Shown here: piece after piece, positions 17,981 to 27,949 of the stretch
Layout: every line of letters begins with the position of its first letter
Position numbering within the stretch: the first letter of the stretch is position 1
Assembly (NCBI GenBank): GCA_902569115.1
Contig: CACFTI010000002.1
Span: 1 to 64,000, forward strand
DNA length: 64,000 bases
From: an uncultured Verrucomicrobiota bacterium
GTDB taxonomy: Bacteria > Verrucomicrobiota > Verrucomicrobiia > Opitutales > Seribacteraceae
Direction of reading: 5' to 3'
Notes under the pieces: model-generated
The model's database searches: none
What the model saw: the letters and a program-made list of their open reading frames with translations, nothing else
What the model was told of the DNA's origin: nothing
Program-made: the position numbers and the translations under genes

Positions 17981-18592
17981 TCAGGCGTCAAAGTTTGAAT
18001 TGATCGAGTCCACAATCCTGGAAAGCTTTTCCAAGCATTTTGCCCGATTATCATAAGCCTGTTGACCGTCTTCCGGACAACCATACGGGGAGACCCATCC
18101 CATCCCTTTTTCCTCGTGAATGTTGTGTACTTGCTTCATCCAGCTTTCAATTTTCTCCAGGTTTGAAAGTAAACGATTGCCTTCTCGGGGAGGATCAAGG
18201 GGGTTTCCGTAAGGGACCCGTTGAGTAACTTCACCGTTCTCATTCTTCGTCTCATCCCATGCAACCTCTGCGGTTTCACAGGCTTCCCAAAAACGAATTT
18301 TGGAAAAATCAACACATCCATCCACCACCGCTTGGGCCATGGCTTCGATCTCTGGCATAGCCACTTCAGCAAAACTTTCCTCCTCCTCCGGTTTAAAATT
18401 CTCTTCCGCATTGATCAATATAGAAGCTTTTTCATCGAAAGCTTTCGCCAAAGCTTTAACCATGGAATAATTAATCTGTGCCTGCAGGTTGCCTTCAAGC
18501 ATCAAATCTACCGCGTCAAACGGTAATTCATCTTCCTCATTCTTTTGATCAGGCTTTTCTTCCTCTTGGGTAGTTTCGCTCATGCAATTCAT
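17981..18592 (-). CDS. Hypothetical acidic protein
   Basis: I do not recognise this 203-residue protein. It is soluble and strongly acidic: the first 25 residues are mostly Glu, Asp, Gln and Lys. A helical middle contains LPFDAVDLMLEGNLQAQIN and a loop-rich segment GMGWVSPYGCPEDGQQAYDN. There is no signal peptide, membrane helix or recognised catalytic motif. The fourth residue is also Met (ATG at 18583) and may be the true start. Coding character is good: there is no competing long frame, and it fills the space between alr and the divergent region. Confidence 0.75.
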   Translation of the reverse strand: MNCMSETTQEEEKPDQKNEEDELPFDAVDLMLEGNLQAQINYSMVKALAKAFDEKASILINAEENFKPEEEESFAEVAMPEIEAMAQAVVDGCVDFSKIRFWEACETAEVAWDETKNENGEVTQRVPYGNPLDPPREGNRLLSNLEKIESWMKQVHNIHEEKGMGWVSPYGCPEDGQQAYDNRAKCLEKLSRIVDSINSNFDA

Positions 18593-18635
18593 TATGCCAT
18601 TTATGGGACTAAGGAATCAATGGGAATCCGTAACT

Positions 18636-18651
18636 ATTTGTAATTACAAAT
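18636..18651. promoter_or_regulatory. Perfect 16-base palindrome, operator-like
   Basis: ATTTGTAATTACAAAT reads identically on both strands. It lies 44 bases upstream of the minus-strand hypothetical gene and 215 bases upstream of the PSD1 gene, near a second repeat with the related core TTTACA/TGTAAA. A dimeric transcription factor site is plausible. The factor is not known. Confidence 0.5.
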
Positions 18652-18668
18652 TCAGGGTCTCCACTTTG

Positions 18669-18691
18669 AATTTACAAAAACAATGTAAATT
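18669..18691. promoter_or_regulatory. Inverted repeat AATTTAC-N9-GTAAATT, operator-like
   Basis: Perfect 7-base arms are separated by 9 bases, 17 bases from the neighbouring 16-base palindrome. Both contain GTAA/TTAC half-sites, so they may bind the same regulator. Confidence 0.45.
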
Positions 18692-18838
18692 AAAACTTCT
18701 TGTCCCAAAGAGTTGTTAAGGTACTATTGAATTATGATAATTAGCATGCAACTGCAGAAGCTTTTACAAATACACATTGATGGTAATATCATAACAAATC
18801 TCCCTTTTACAATCCAATCTTTATGAGGTTTTATGTGA

Positions 18839-18844
18839 TATAAT
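18839..18844 (+). promoter_or_regulatory. Possible -10 element for the PSD1 gene
   Basis: A perfect TATAAT lies 22 bases before the ATG at 18867. No good -35 hexamer is found 16-18 bases upstream. It would leave a very short leader, and there is no clear Shine-Dalgarno sequence before this start. Confidence 0.3.
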
Positions 18845-18866
18845 TCAGATCCAAAAGTAATCGCAC

Positions 18867-21800
18867 ATGAAAAATAAATCTTTTTATCTATCATCTTTTT
18901 TACTCGTTGTTTCCGTTACAACTGGATCAAGAGTAATGGCAGAGATTTCTTTTAACAAAGACATTCGTCCCATTCTTTCAAACAAGTGCTTTTTCTGCCA
19001 CGGGCCTTCCGAAAAGTCGCGGAAAGCCAAGTTACGATTGGATTTGGAGGAGGAAGCTTTCAGAGAAAAAGATGGATTTGCCGCTTTTGTTCGAAATAGC
19101 CTGGAAGATAGCGAAGCATGGCACCGCATTACATCTGATGACCCTGACGAGGTTATGCCTCCCCCAAAATTTAAAAAAGAACTGACCAAGGCCGAGATCA
19201 ACACCATCAAGTCGTGGATCGAACAAGGTGCAACATGGGAAGGCCATTGGGCATTCATGCCGGTCAGAGAAACCAAAGAACCAAAAACCAACCTTGCCCG
19301 ATGGGTACGTAATCCCATTGATTCTTTTGTAATGGAAACGCTTAGCAAGAAAGGTCTCCATCCATCTCCGGAAACAGACAGAAGGACACTCATACGGCGG
19401 GTTTATTTTGATCTTACCGGATTACCCCCAACTCCTGAGGAAATTAATGATTTTCTATTGGATCACAGTCCCAATGCCTATGAGAAAGTGGTGAACCGCC
19501 TGCTTGCTTCCGATGCCTATGCAGAAAGGATGACTTTGGTATGGATGGACGCAGCAAGGTACGGAGATACATCCGTTTTTCATGACGATGGCCCCAGGGA
19601 TATGTGGCCGTGGCGGGACTGGGTACTCAATGCGTACAAAAATAACATGCCTTTTGATCAGTTCTCCATCGAACAACTAGCCGGCGATCTTCTACCTAAT
19701 GCTACAGAAGATCAAAAGATTGCCTCCGGTTTTAACCGAAACCATGCAACCACCGATGAAGGCGGAGTCATAGCCGAGGAATTCCGGGTGGAATATGTGG
19801 TCGACCGCGTGAAGACCACGGGAAATGTTTGGATGGGCCTAACTATGGAATGTGCCCAGTGCCATGATCATAAATACGATCCAATTTCGCAGGAGGAATA
19901 TTTTCAATTCTATGCTTTCTACAACAACAATGCGGATCCCGGGATGCAAACCCGGAGGGGAAATACCGCACCGATGCTTGAAATCGTTACCCCCGAAAAG
20001 AAAAAGCAACTGGATGATTTAGTACATAAGCAGAAGGAGCTTTCCTCAAAAATGAATGCCAGAAAAAAAGAAGCAAACCCTCAGTTTGCCAAATGGCTTA
20101 AGGAAGCAACTTTGAACTTGGACGAAAATAGTAGCATATTGGAACCTTCCGGTTTGGTTGCCCATCTTCCATTGGACAACTTTACGGATAATAAAACCGT
20201 AGACCTGGTACGAGAAACCAACTCCTGCCAATTACAGGGAAATGCCAAAATTGTTGGACAGGCCAAATTTGGAGGAGGCATTAAAATCGAGGGAAATGGC
20301 TTCCTTGAGGTTAAAAATTTCGGAAACCTCGAACATAACAAACCCTTCAGTTATGGAGCTTGGGTTAAAATCCCCAGAGATAATTTCGGCGGGGCTATTT
20401 TTGCCAAAATGGATGAAGGGAATGATTTTCGCGGCTATGACCTCTGGATGGAAGGTGGTAAGGTAGGTCTGCATGTTATAAATAAATGGCCAAGCAATGC
20501 CTTGAAAGTTGTTAGTAAAGCCAAAGCACCCATCAAAAAATGGACTCACCTTTTTATCACTTACAATGGAAATGCCAAAGTCAATGGAGTTGAAATTTAT
20601 ATCGACGGGAAAAAACAGGAGAAAGCCACCCAGCAGGATTCACTCAGCCAGACGATCATAACCGATAAGCCATTACGTTTAGGCAGAAGATTCAATACTG
20701 CCCAGACAAACGGGGCAGAAATCGACGATGTTCGATTTTACTCGCGGGCACTCACCCAACAGGAAGTACAAGTTCTCTCCGAATCAGATCCTATTTCTCC
20801 TATTCTTGCTATTGAGGAAAAAAAACGTACCAAGGCACAGAAGGAAGTTCTGGTCACCCATTATTTCGAATCAAAAGACCAGCCGTACCAACAAATTTTC
20901 AAACAGAAAAAAAGCACCGACAAATCCCTGGCTGATTTACGCAGTAAGAAATTAACTTCCATGATCATGGGGGACAATCCACCAAACAAAATGCGTAAGA
21001 CCTATCTGCTGATGCGCGGACAATATGCTTCCCCGGATAAATCCAAGGAAATTCTACCCGATACTCCCGCCTTCCTTCCCCCGATGAAAGAGGATCTTCC
21101 CAAGAACCGTCTGGGCTTGGCTAAGTGGCTACTAGACGAAGAGCATCCTCTGACCGCACGGGTCACCGTAAATAGGTATTGGCAAACGATTTTTGGTCGT
21201 CCTTTGGTTGCCACCCCAGGAGATTTTGGGTCCCAGGGCAGTTGGCCTACGCATCCTGACCTGCTATCCTGGTTGGCCAAAGATTTTGTCGACCATGGAT
21301 GGAATGTTAAACGAACGATTAAACAAATGGTCATGAGTTCAACTTATCGCCAAGAATCTACCACCCGACCCGAGCACCTACAAAAAGACCCCACTAATCT
21401 TTATCATGCCCGTGCTCCAAGATTTCGTCTCATGGGTGAGTTTGTGCGCGACAATGCCTTGGCTGTAAGCGGCTTACTGAACCGTAAATTTGGAGGAGCA
21501 GGCGTTAAACCATACCAACCCGCTGGTCTCTGGGTGGAAGTGTCCCTCAGTGGTAACCGCCGGTTTGCACGTGATAAGGGCGAAAAGCTATATCGCCGAA
21601 GTTTATACACCTATTGGAAACGCTCGGCCCCCCACCCCGGTCTGATGGCCTTTGACACCCCAACCCGTGAAACCTGCACCCTGCAAAGGCAGCGAACCAA
21701 TACGCCGATGCAGGCCCTTGTCACGCTTAATGACGAACAATTCGTCGAGGCATCCCGCGCCTTTGCCCAACGAATCCTGAAAAGTTCGGCCAAAACTTTC

Positions 21801-22049
21801 CACGATCGAGTGAACTGGGCTTTCGAACTGGCCACAGGTCATCCTGCCGACAACTTGCGAAAAGAAGTTCTCGAAGATGCTTACAAATACCAGAAAGAAA
21901 AATTTGCGGCCGAACCCAACCGTGCGGAAGAATTACTTAAGATTGGAGAAGCACCCAGAGATGCCAGCATTGATGCCAACGAACATGCATCCTGGACAGT
22001 TCTCGCTTCGATGATCCTCAATTTAGATGAAACCTTGAACAGAGAATAA
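18867..22049 (+). CDS. Secreted PSCyt1-DUF1549-LamG-DUF1553 protein
   Basis: A 1060-residue protein typical of Planctomycetes and Verrucomicrobia. A signal peptide (about 1-25) is followed by a Planctomycete cytochrome C domain with haem motif CFFCH at 41-45, then DUF1549 (about 145-360), which includes a second CxxCH (CAQCH at 329-333). A LamG/concanavalin-like domain (about 420-640) and DUF1553 (about 745-1020, with WWPTHPDLL-like [16 protein letters not shown]) complete it. These proteins are abundant in polysaccharide-degrading PVC genomes and are thought to act in the periplasm with a DUF1501 partner, which follows 4 bases downstream. The biochemical role is not established. Confidence 0.93.
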   Translation: MKNKSFYLSSFLLVVSVTTGSRVMAEISFNKDIRPILSNKCFFCHGPSEKSRKAKLRLDLEEEAFREKDGFAAFVRNSLEDSEAWHRITSDDPDEVMPPPKFKKELTKAEINTIKSWIEQGATWEGHWAFMPVRETKEPKTNLARWVRNPIDSFVMETLSKKGLHPSPETDRRTLIRRVYFDLTGLPPTPEEINDFLLDHSPNAYEKVVNRLLASDAYAERMTLVWMDAARYGDTSVFHDDGPRDMWPWRDWVLNAYKNNMPFDQFSIEQLAGDLLPNATEDQKIASGFNRNHATTDEGGVIAEEFRVEYVVDRVKTTGNVWMGLTMECAQCHDHKYDPISQEEYFQFYAFYNNNADPGMQTRRGNTAPMLEIVTPEKKKQLDDLVHKQKELSSKMNARKKEANPQFAKWLKEATLNLDENSSILEPSGLVAHLPLDNFTDNKTVDLVRETNSCQLQGNAKIVGQAKFGGGIKIEGNGFLEVKNFGNLEHNKPFSYGAWVKIPRDNFGGAIFAKMDEGNDFRGYDLWMEGGKVGLHVINKWPSNALKVVSKAKAPIKKWTHLFITYNGNAKVNGVEIYIDGKKQEKATQQDSLSQTIITDKPLRLGRRFNTAQTNGAEIDDVRFYSRALTQQEVQVLSESDPISPILAIEEKKRTKAQKEVLVTHYFESKDQPYQQIFKQKKSTDKSLADLRSKKLTSMIMGDNPPNKMRKTYLLMRGQYASPDKSKEILPDTPAFLPPMKEDLPKNRLGLAKWLLDEEHPLTARVTVNRYWQTIFGRPLVATPGDFGSQGSWPTHPDLLSWLAKDFVDHGWNVKRTIKQMVMSSTYRQESTTRPEHLQKDPTNLYHARAPRFRLMGEFVRDNALAVSGLLNRKFGGAGVKPYQPAGLWVEVSLSGNRRFARDKGEKLYRRSLYTYWKRSAPHPGLMAFDTPTRETCTLQRQRTNTPMQALVTLNDEQFVEASRAFAQRILKSSAKTFHDRVNWAFELATGHPADNLRKEVLEDAYKYQKEKFAAEPNRAEELLKIGEAPRDASIDANEHASWTVLASMILNLDETLNRE

Positions 22050-22053
22050 TACT

Positions 22054-23514
22054 ATGAATCCATTCGACATCTATCAGGCACAGACCCGCAGACAAATGAT
22101 CGGCCTTGGAGCCCGGGGACTCGGAGCTCTTGGGGCGGCGAGCCTGTTAAACCCATCGATTCTTCAAGCCGCCACCAGCCAAACGAATAATGAATTTTCC
22201 GGAACTCTTCCTGGTCCGCACTTCAAACCTACGGCCAAAAGGGTAATCTATTTATTTCTTTCGGGAGGGCCATCTCACATCGATATGTATGATTATCATC
22301 CAAAGATGCGTGAGATTCACGGAACCGAACTTCCAGACAGCATTCGCAATGGCCAGCGCATTACGGGGATGACCTCAGGTCAGAAATCTTTTCCCTGTGT
22401 GGCTCCGATGTTTGAATTTTCAAGACATGGACAAAATGGTTCCTGGTTCAGTGAAATTATTCCCAACATCGCTTCCTTAGCGGATGATATCACCTTGGTT
22501 AAATCGGTTCATACGGAAGCGATTAACCACGACCCAGCGATCACCGCTATCAACACCGGCTCTCAACAGCCAGGTAAACCTTCCATGGGTGCCTGGTTGG
22601 ATTGGGGGATGGGAAGCCCCAACCAAAACCTGCCCGGCTATGTGGTTATGATTTCCAAGGGCAAAGGAAATGCACAGGCTCTTTACGACCGGCTTTGGGG
22701 AAGTGGCTTCCTTCCATCCAAGCACCAGGGAGTAAAATTTCGTTCAGCCGGCGATCCAGTTCTATATTTATCAAATCCCAATGGGATTTCACGCGATATG
22801 CGCCGCAATATGCTCGATGGAATTGCCAGGATCAACCGATCCAAAAAAATGGAATCCGGAGATCTCGAAATTGACGCCCGGATCGCACAATACGAGATGG
22901 CCTATCGCATGCAAACGAGCGTACCCGAGCTCGTCGACCTAAAAGACGAACCTCAGCATGTTCTCGACATGTACGGAAAGGATGCGATGAAAAAAGGTAC
23001 ATTTGCGCACAACTGCCTGATCGCTCGTAGACTTTCTGAGCGTGGTGTTCCTTTTGTGCAACTTTTCCACCGCGGATGGGACCAGCATGGGAATTTGCCC
23101 AAACAAATTCGCGGGCAAACTCAGGACATCGACCAACCGGCTGCGGCTTTGGTCAAGGACCTGAAACAACGCGGCTTACTCAAGGATACCATCGTCATTT
23201 GCGGAGGTGAATTCGGCCGAACCATTTACTCACAAGGAGAACTCACCAAAGATAATCACGGGCGCGACCACCATGGCCGTTGCTTCTCGATGTGGATGGC
23301 GGGGGGCGGTTTCAAAGCTGGTTTTGAATATGGCAAGACTGATGACTATGCCTACAACATCCTGGAAAATCCGGTTCATGTGAACGATTTGAATGCGACT
23401 GTTTTGCGTGCCCTGGGGATCGACCATGAACGATTTACTTACAAATACCTAGGGTTGGATCAGCGACTCACAGGAGTTGAGCACCCCAAGGTGATTCCGG
23501 AACTTCTTGCCTAA
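22054..23514 (+). CDS. Tat-exported DUF1501 protein
   Basis: A 486-residue protein with a twin-arginine signal: [20 protein letters not shown] within the first 35 residues. The body is the DUF1501 fold, related to alkaline-phosphatase/sulfatase proteins, with [16 protein letters not shown] near the start and the metal-site-like GGEFGR and NHGRDHHGR segments late. DUF1501 genes nearly always follow DUF1549/DUF1553 genes in PVC bacteria, as here with a 4-base spacer. No enzymatic activity has been firmly assigned. Confidence 0.93.
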   Translation: MNPFDIYQAQTRRQMIGLGARGLGALGAASLLNPSILQAATSQTNNEFSGTLPGPHFKPTAKRVIYLFLSGGPSHIDMYDYHPKMREIHGTELPDSIRNGQRITGMTSGQKSFPCVAPMFEFSRHGQNGSWFSEIIPNIASLADDITLVKSVHTEAINHDPAITAINTGSQQPGKPSMGAWLDWGMGSPNQNLPGYVVMISKGKGNAQALYDRLWGSGFLPSKHQGVKFRSAGDPVLYLSNPNGISRDMRRNMLDGIARINRSKKMESGDLEIDARIAQYEMAYRMQTSVPELVDLKDEPQHVLDMYGKDAMKKGTFAHNCLIARRLSERGVPFVQLFHRGWDQHGNLPKQIRGQTQDIDQPAAALVKDLKQRGLLKDTIVICGGEFGRTIYSQGELTKDNHGRDHHGRCFSMWMAGGGFKAGFEYGKTDDYAYNILENPVHVNDLNATVLRALGIDHERFTYKYLGLDQRLTGVEHPKVIPELLA

Positions 23515-23599
23515 AAGCACTTCCTTGTAAATTCGATTTATCCCCTCCCGAAGTCATTTTGATTTTGACCCCTAGTCCCGGGTCGAACAAAACCATAGT

Positions 23600-24574
23600 G
23601 TGATTTCGGTGGTGGACGAAAGAAAAGCCTTATTGGCGGAATGGTTGGATCAAGATACTCCTTTTGCAGGAGGATCTCTTGAAGTCGCCTCTGCAGATGC
23701 AAGTTTCAGACGCTACTTCCGAATTCATGAAAATGGGCAAAACTTTGTTGTCATGGATGCCCCTCCTGATTTGGAAGACTCCGGCCCCTTTGTAAAAGTT
23801 GCTGAGTGGATGAAAAGCAAAGATATTCAGGTGCCTGAAATTTTTGCCAAAGATCTCGAAAAAGGATTTATGGTTTTGTCAGATTTTGGAGATTTTCATT
23901 TTCAGGATGCATTGGAAAACCAGGATCGTGATTATTTGTACGATCTGGCCATAGAAGAGATTGGTAACATGCAATGTAATTTATTGGATGCTCAAAATAA
24001 ATTGCCCGAATTTGATCAATCCTGGCAAAATAAAGAACTCGATATTTTCCGGGAATGGTGTCTCCCGCATCTCTCTGTGGAAGAGTATCAAAAAAGTACG
24101 GAGGCGTTGATCAAAAGGGTGGATTTGATTCCCAAAGCGTTTATGCATCGAGATTTCCATTGTCGGAATCTACTTCTATGTTCCGAAAAAAAGCTCGGTA
24201 TTATTGATTTCCAGGGGGCGATGTTTGGACCGGTCACTTATGATTTGGTTTCCCTCCTCCGTGATTGTTATGTGGATAATGCACCGGCTTGGGTTGACCA
24301 GAAAGTAGGTGCATTCCAGCAAAAACTTCAGGCGGCAGGACTGACCTACGCCAGCGTAAGTGAAGATGAATTCCTAAGGTGGTTTGATCTCGCCGGTTTG
24401 CAAAGGCATTTAAAATGCGTGGGTATTTTTCATCGGCTCAAAATTAGAGACAATAAACCGGAATATTTAAAAGATGTACCACGGGTTCTTCGTTACTGCA
24501 TAGAGGTCCTGGATCGGCATTCCGATCTCAAGGACCTAAACCAATTGGTTAGCCAAGCCAGCATCTTGGATTAA
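23600..24574 (+). CDS. amgK: AmgK-type anomeric sugar kinase (aminoglycoside phosphotransferase fold)
   Basis: A 324-residue APH-fold kinase with GTG start. Motifs include SADASFRRYFRI near the start, the catalytic HRDFHCRNLL (about residue 185) and the metal-binding LGIIDFQGAMFGPVTYDL. In Pseudomonas, AmgK phosphorylates N-acetylmuramate and N-acetylglucosamine at C1, and MurU then adds UMP. The murU homologue follows after only 5 bases, strongly supporting this assignment over a generic aminoglycoside kinase. Together they recycle peptidoglycan sugars straight to UDP-MurNAc, bypassing de novo synthesis. Confidence 0.88.
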   Translation: MISVVDERKALLAEWLDQDTPFAGGSLEVASADASFRRYFRIHENGQNFVVMDAPPDLEDSGPFVKVAEWMKSKDIQVPEIFAKDLEKGFMVLSDFGDFHFQDALENQDRDYLYDLAIEEIGNMQCNLLDAQNKLPEFDQSWQNKELDIFREWCLPHLSVEEYQKSTEALIKRVDLIPKAFMHRDFHCRNLLLCSEKKLGIIDFQGAMFGPVTYDLVSLLRDCYVDNAPAWVDQKVGAFQQKLQAAGLTYASVSEDEFLRWFDLAGLQRHLKCVGIFHRLKIRDNKPEYLKDVPRVLRYCIEVLDRHSDLKDLNQLVSQASILD

Positions 24575-24579
24575 ATTTT

Positions 24580-25248
24580 ATGAAAGCAATGATTTTAGCA
24601 GCCGGTTATGGCAAGCGCCTTCGCCCCCTGACCGATCATACACCCAAGCCCTTACTGCCTATTGGGGGAAAACCGATGATTGTTCATCACCTGGAAAAAA
24701 TCGCGGATTCCGGAATTAAGGAAGTAGTGATTAACCTCGGACACCTTGGTTCGAAAATACCCCAGTCTCTGGGCAATGGGTCCAAATGGGGGTTATCAAT
24801 TGAATATTCGGATGAAGGACCTGATCCACTCGAAACGGGAGGAGGTATGACCAAGGCTCTTCCTCTCCTCGGGTCTGAAACTTTTCTTTTGGTCAATGGC
24901 GATGTCTGGACTGACCTTGATTTTTCTTCGATTCCATCCTCATTGAGTGGCAATGACCAAGCCATGCTTTTCCTAGTCGATCAACCCGGCTGGCGCGATA
25001 AAGGAGACTTTAAACTGGATGGCAATCGCGTACAGGAATCTGATAGCCCCGACCTTCTATACGCCGGCATCGCGTTGTATCACCCATCCATTCTAGATGG
25101 AGCTAAAGTCGAAAAATTTTCCATCGTACCTCGTTTGAAAAAGGCGATTCAGGAAGATCGGGTAGCAGGCAGAAAGATGGTTGGCGAATGGGATGATGTC
25201 GGCACGCCCGAGAGGTTATCGGCTCTACGCGAAAAACACGGAGAATAA
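24580..25248 (+). CDS. murU: MurU-type nucleotidyltransferase
   Basis: A 222-residue sugar-1-phosphate nucleotidyltransferase. The signature AMILAAGYGKRLRPLT is at the N-terminus, with KPLLPIGGKPMI, the metal-site LLVNGDVWTD and the late GEWDDVGTPERL. The short length (no left-handed helix domain) matches MurU, which makes UDP-MurNAc from MurNAc-1-phosphate. The adjacent amgK (5-base spacing) supports this. Generic mannose- or glucose-1-phosphate transferases are the alternative. Confidence 0.88.
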   Translation: MKAMILAAGYGKRLRPLTDHTPKPLLPIGGKPMIVHHLEKIADSGIKEVVINLGHLGSKIPQSLGNGSKWGLSIEYSDEGPDPLETGGGMTKALPLLGSETFLLVNGDVWTDLDFSSIPSSLSGNDQAMLFLVDQPGWRDKGDFKLDGNRVQESDSPDLLYAGIALYHPSILDGAKVEKFSIVPRLKKAIQEDRVAGRKMVGEWDDVGTPERLSALREKHGE

Positions 25249-25250
25249 AT

Positions 25251-25973
25251 TCAGAAAGGCTTGCGGGAACCTCCCGTAACAGGGTTTCCATTTATTGGTT
25301 GCGCTTCCGGTAATCCAAATTCGTCCACCACATAGGCGATCAGGTTTTTTAAGTCCCAATCAGCTAAGTCTTTGGAAGCAGTTGCCATCACTCTACCCCA
25401 TTCGTCTTTAGGATGATACCCCCTTTCTCCAGCCCGGAATTTACGCATTTGCTCAATAAAGTACCAACCTTCCAACTTGTCCAAGGCGGGTGATTTCAGC
25501 TTTCGATTCCCTTCTGCCCGGTCACCATGGCATTGGACACATCTTTGTTCATACAGTTTTTTTCCCAGATTCTTGTCACCTTGAATCGTACGAATGGCCG
25601 GCTTTGGGTCCTGCTTGGCAAACCAGTCTGCCAGGTATGCTATTTCCACCTGGTTTTCGATTTTCCGGGCTCCCACTCCCATAAGATATTCCGAACGGTT
25701 CTTTGGGTTCTGCCCCCGCACCCCGGAATGAAATTTCTGGAGTTGTTCATACAGGTACCAATATTCCATCCCATCCAAAATAGGACCACGCTGAGCCTCC
25801 TGCGTACCATGACATACCCTACATTCGTTAACCTTAGCCAACATTTCCGATTCAACCAAAACGGGAGGTGCCTCTTGCTTTACTTTGGAATGGGGTTCCT
25901 GCCTGTTCACGCAACCAAAAAAAACAAAGATGAACACAGTGTTCAGCAGAATTTGGGCTAGGCTTACCTTCAT
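25251..25973 (-). CDS. Diheme cytochrome c lipoprotein
   Basis: A 240-residue exported protein with a hydrophobic signal and lipobox-like FFGC at Cys21. Two cytochrome c domains follow, each with a haem motif: CRVCH at 51-55 and CVQCH at 145-149. Repeated YxxEQxxKFxxGxRGxxPK segments after each motif show internal duplication, as in cytochrome c4 and related c-type cytochromes. It probably transfers electrons in the periplasm, tethered to a membrane. The stop is 2 bases from the convergent murU stop. The electron partner is not in the window. Confidence 0.9.
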   Translation of the reverse strand: MKVSLAQILLNTVFIFVFFGCVNRQEPHSKVKQEAPPVLVESEMLAKVNECRVCHGTQEAQRGPILDGMEYWYLYEQLQKFHSGVRGQNPKNRSEYLMGVGARKIENQVEIAYLADWFAKQDPKPAIRTIQGDKNLGKKLYEQRCVQCHGDRAEGNRKLKSPALDKLEGWYFIEQMRKFRAGERGYHPKDEWGRVMATASKDLADWDLKNLIAYVVDEFGLPEAQPINGNPVTGGSRKPF

Positions 25974-26069
25974 TCATCCCTTTCTAATGGCTTAGAAATA
26001 AGGGACAAGCGAATAGCATGGCTAGTATCTATTCTTTACGACTGCGAATGTCTATTGCATCATAGTTCT

Positions 26070-27161
26070 ATGCCCAGAATCAGAACGCAATCGATCAGCA
26101 AAACATTCCCGGATGGTACGCAGGCTCTCAATTCCGTGAACCTGGAAGTCCATGATGGTGAACTCTTGGCACTGGTTGGCCCATCCGGTTGCGGGAAGAC
26201 CACATTACTTCGTATTTTTGCAGGTTTGGATAGAGCCACTGATGGGGAAATATTCTTCGATGAGCGGGAGATTTCAAAACTTCCCCCGGATCAAAGAGAT
26301 TTAGGTATGGTCTTTCAAAATTACGCCCTCTTTCCGCACCTTTCTGTTTTCAAAAATATATTGTTGGGTCTGGAAAAACATAATTTGTCAAAATTCGACA
26401 AAGAAGAACAGGTTCAAAAGGTTGCCCATAGCCTCGGCCTTGCCGACCTACTGATGCGTAAACCATCCGAGATCTCGGGTGGACAAAGACAAAGGGTCGC
26501 ACTGGCCCGGTTGCTCGCCCGCAATCCATCCATTCACCTACTCGACGAACCCTTAAGCAACCTGGACGCCAACCTCCGCTTACAAATGCGCCAGGAATTG
26601 GCGGAGCTTCACCGAAAGCATCAAAAGACCACCCTCTTTGTGACGCATGATCAAGTGGAAGCCATGACCTTGGGTCAACGAATTTGCCTGCTCAATCAAG
26701 GATCAGTTGAGCAAATGGGCACCCCACAGGAACTTTATGATTCACCCAAGAATTTATTCGTGGCCGGTTTCTTTGGCATGCCTTCGATCAACTTAATTCA
26801 TGGAAGCATCGAATTTAAACCCAATGGAGAACAGGCGATTTTCAACTCCAAAGACGCAAACTTAAGTCTTCCGTTACCTCCGAATATCCAGCCTGCACAG
26901 CAAAATACCATTCTCGGCATCCGGCCTGAAAGTTTCCAACTGGTCGAACATTCCCCTAAAAATTCATTTGTGATTCAGCGGACGGAGTATCTTGGCGATT
27001 CGCTGGTTTGTTATCTTACGGCAGATGAATTGCAGATCACATGCAAGCAGCCTTCCTTTGAAATCAACCCGGCTGATAAAGTGGGAATCGAAGTCAACTG
27101 GAACCATGTTCATTGCTTTGACCCCGAAAGTGGGGAGCGAATTCAACTGAGTGAAAGCTGA
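26070..27161 (+). CDS. ABC transporter ATPase, sugar-importer (MalK/UgpC) type
   Basis: A 363-residue ATPase. Walker A is GPSGCGKTT (37-45), the Q-loop is in VFQNYALFPHLSVF, the signature is ISGGQRQR, Walker B is LLDEPLSNLD, and the H-loop is FVTHDQ. A C-terminal TOBE/OB regulatory domain (about 240-363, GIRPESFQLV) marks the carbohydrate-uptake group that includes MalK and UgpC. The ATG at 26070 gives the usual N-terminus; an upstream ATG at 26055 adds five residues. Its 3' end overlaps the convergent permease gene by 19 bases. It most likely energises the permeases and binding protein encoded opposite. Confidence 0.92.
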   Translation: MPRIRTQSISKTFPDGTQALNSVNLEVHDGELLALVGPSGCGKTTLLRIFAGLDRATDGEIFFDEREISKLPPDQRDLGMVFQNYALFPHLSVFKNILLGLEKHNLSKFDKEEQVQKVAHSLGLADLLMRKPSEISGGQRQRVALARLLARNPSIHLLDEPLSNLDANLRLQMRQELAELHRKHQKTTLFVTHDQVEAMTLGQRICLLNQGSVEQMGTPQELYDSPKNLFVAGFFGMPSINLIHGSIEFKPNGEQAIFNSKDANLSLPLPPNIQPAQQNTILGIRPESFQLVEHSPKNSFVIQRTEYLGDSLVCYLTADELQITCKQPSFEINPADKVGIEVNWNHVHCFDPESGERIQLSES

Positions 27162-27949
27162 GAAAGGGCTGTCCGCATCTTTCTAAAAAAGAGGGCAAAA
27201 AGAAATACAATAGGAAGAAAAGAAAGGGTGGCCGCGGCCATACCAATCGATTCGGGTGCCCGGTGACTGACATCACTCAATTTGGCCAAAGCCAAAGGTA
27301 AGGTTAGCGAACTATCATCCAGAAGCAGAAGAGCCAATAAGTGTTCCTGCCAGCACAAAGCAAAATGAAGCAGAAAATAAGTTACCATGCTTGGTGCAAA
27401 AAGTGGGGTTACCAGCAAGAATGACCGCAACGGACTAAAGCCTTCCAATCTTGATACTTCCATTAATTCGACCGGGAGCTGCCTGAATGACTGAGAAAAG
27501 AAGACCACCCCCAACCCACTGGCGATTCCACATAGGACTAAGGAAAAGGAATTACCCGTCCAACCAAGCCAATGGAACCATTCAAAAACAGGCACTACCA
27601 AGGCTTGTCTGGGGATAAGAATGATTAAAAGGGCAGCTCCTATCAAAAATGCTTTCGAACGAAAAGAATACCTGGCTAAGACAAAACCGGCCAAAGCAGA
27701 AACCAAGGTAGCCAAGAGAGCTTGCGTTGTGGCTATCAAAACCGACTGCCACAGACTTCCAGTAAAATCCACAAACTTTCCATCCAGCAACATTCCATAG
27801 GCCTGTGCGTCAAATTCCTCTGGAAGCAACTGGGAAGGTTGATAAATTTCTTTATTGGTCTTAAACGAGGAAAAAAACATCCATGTGAACGGATACAGGC
27901 TCAGAAGAACAAAACCGAAAAGCATAAGGATAGAAAGGAGACGACTCAT
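27143..27949 (-). CDS. ABC transporter permease, MalG-like
   Basis: A 268-residue inner-membrane protein with about six helices. The EAA loop, which docks into the ATPase, is EVSRLEGFSPLRSFLLVTPL. Such permeases pair with a MalF-like subunit for carbohydrate import. The start overlaps the upstream permease stop by 4 bases. Its 3' end overlaps the convergent ATPase gene by 19 bases. Confidence 0.92.
   Translation of the reverse strand: MSRLLSILMLFGFVLLSLYPFTWMFFSSFKTNKEIYQPSQLLPEEFDAQAYGMLLDGKFVDFTGSLWQSVLIATTQALLATLVSALAGFVLARYSFRSKAFLIGAALLIILIPRQALVVPVFEWFHWLGWTGNSFSLVLCGIASGLGVVFFSQSFRQLPVELMEVSRLEGFSPLRSFLLVTPLFAPSMVTYFLLHFALCWQEHLLALLLLDDSSLTLPLALAKLSDVSHRAPESIGMAAATLSFLPIVFLFALFFRKMRTALSQLSLS

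Larger units (their letters stand above)
18593..18866. other. Divergent intergenic region, AT-rich
   Basis: A 274-base gap lies between the hypothetical gene (minus strand) and the PSD1 gene (plus strand), the longest non-coding stretch in the window between complete genes. It holds two perfect inverted repeats (18636-18651 and 18669-18691) and a TATAAT hexamer near the plus-strand gene. I found no open reading frame or RNA gene with recognisable structure. Confidence 0.7.

Noticed and set aside
23567-23584. GACCC/GGGTC inverted repeat upstream of amgK
   Set aside because: Five pairs, no T-run and no obvious role. It could be chance.
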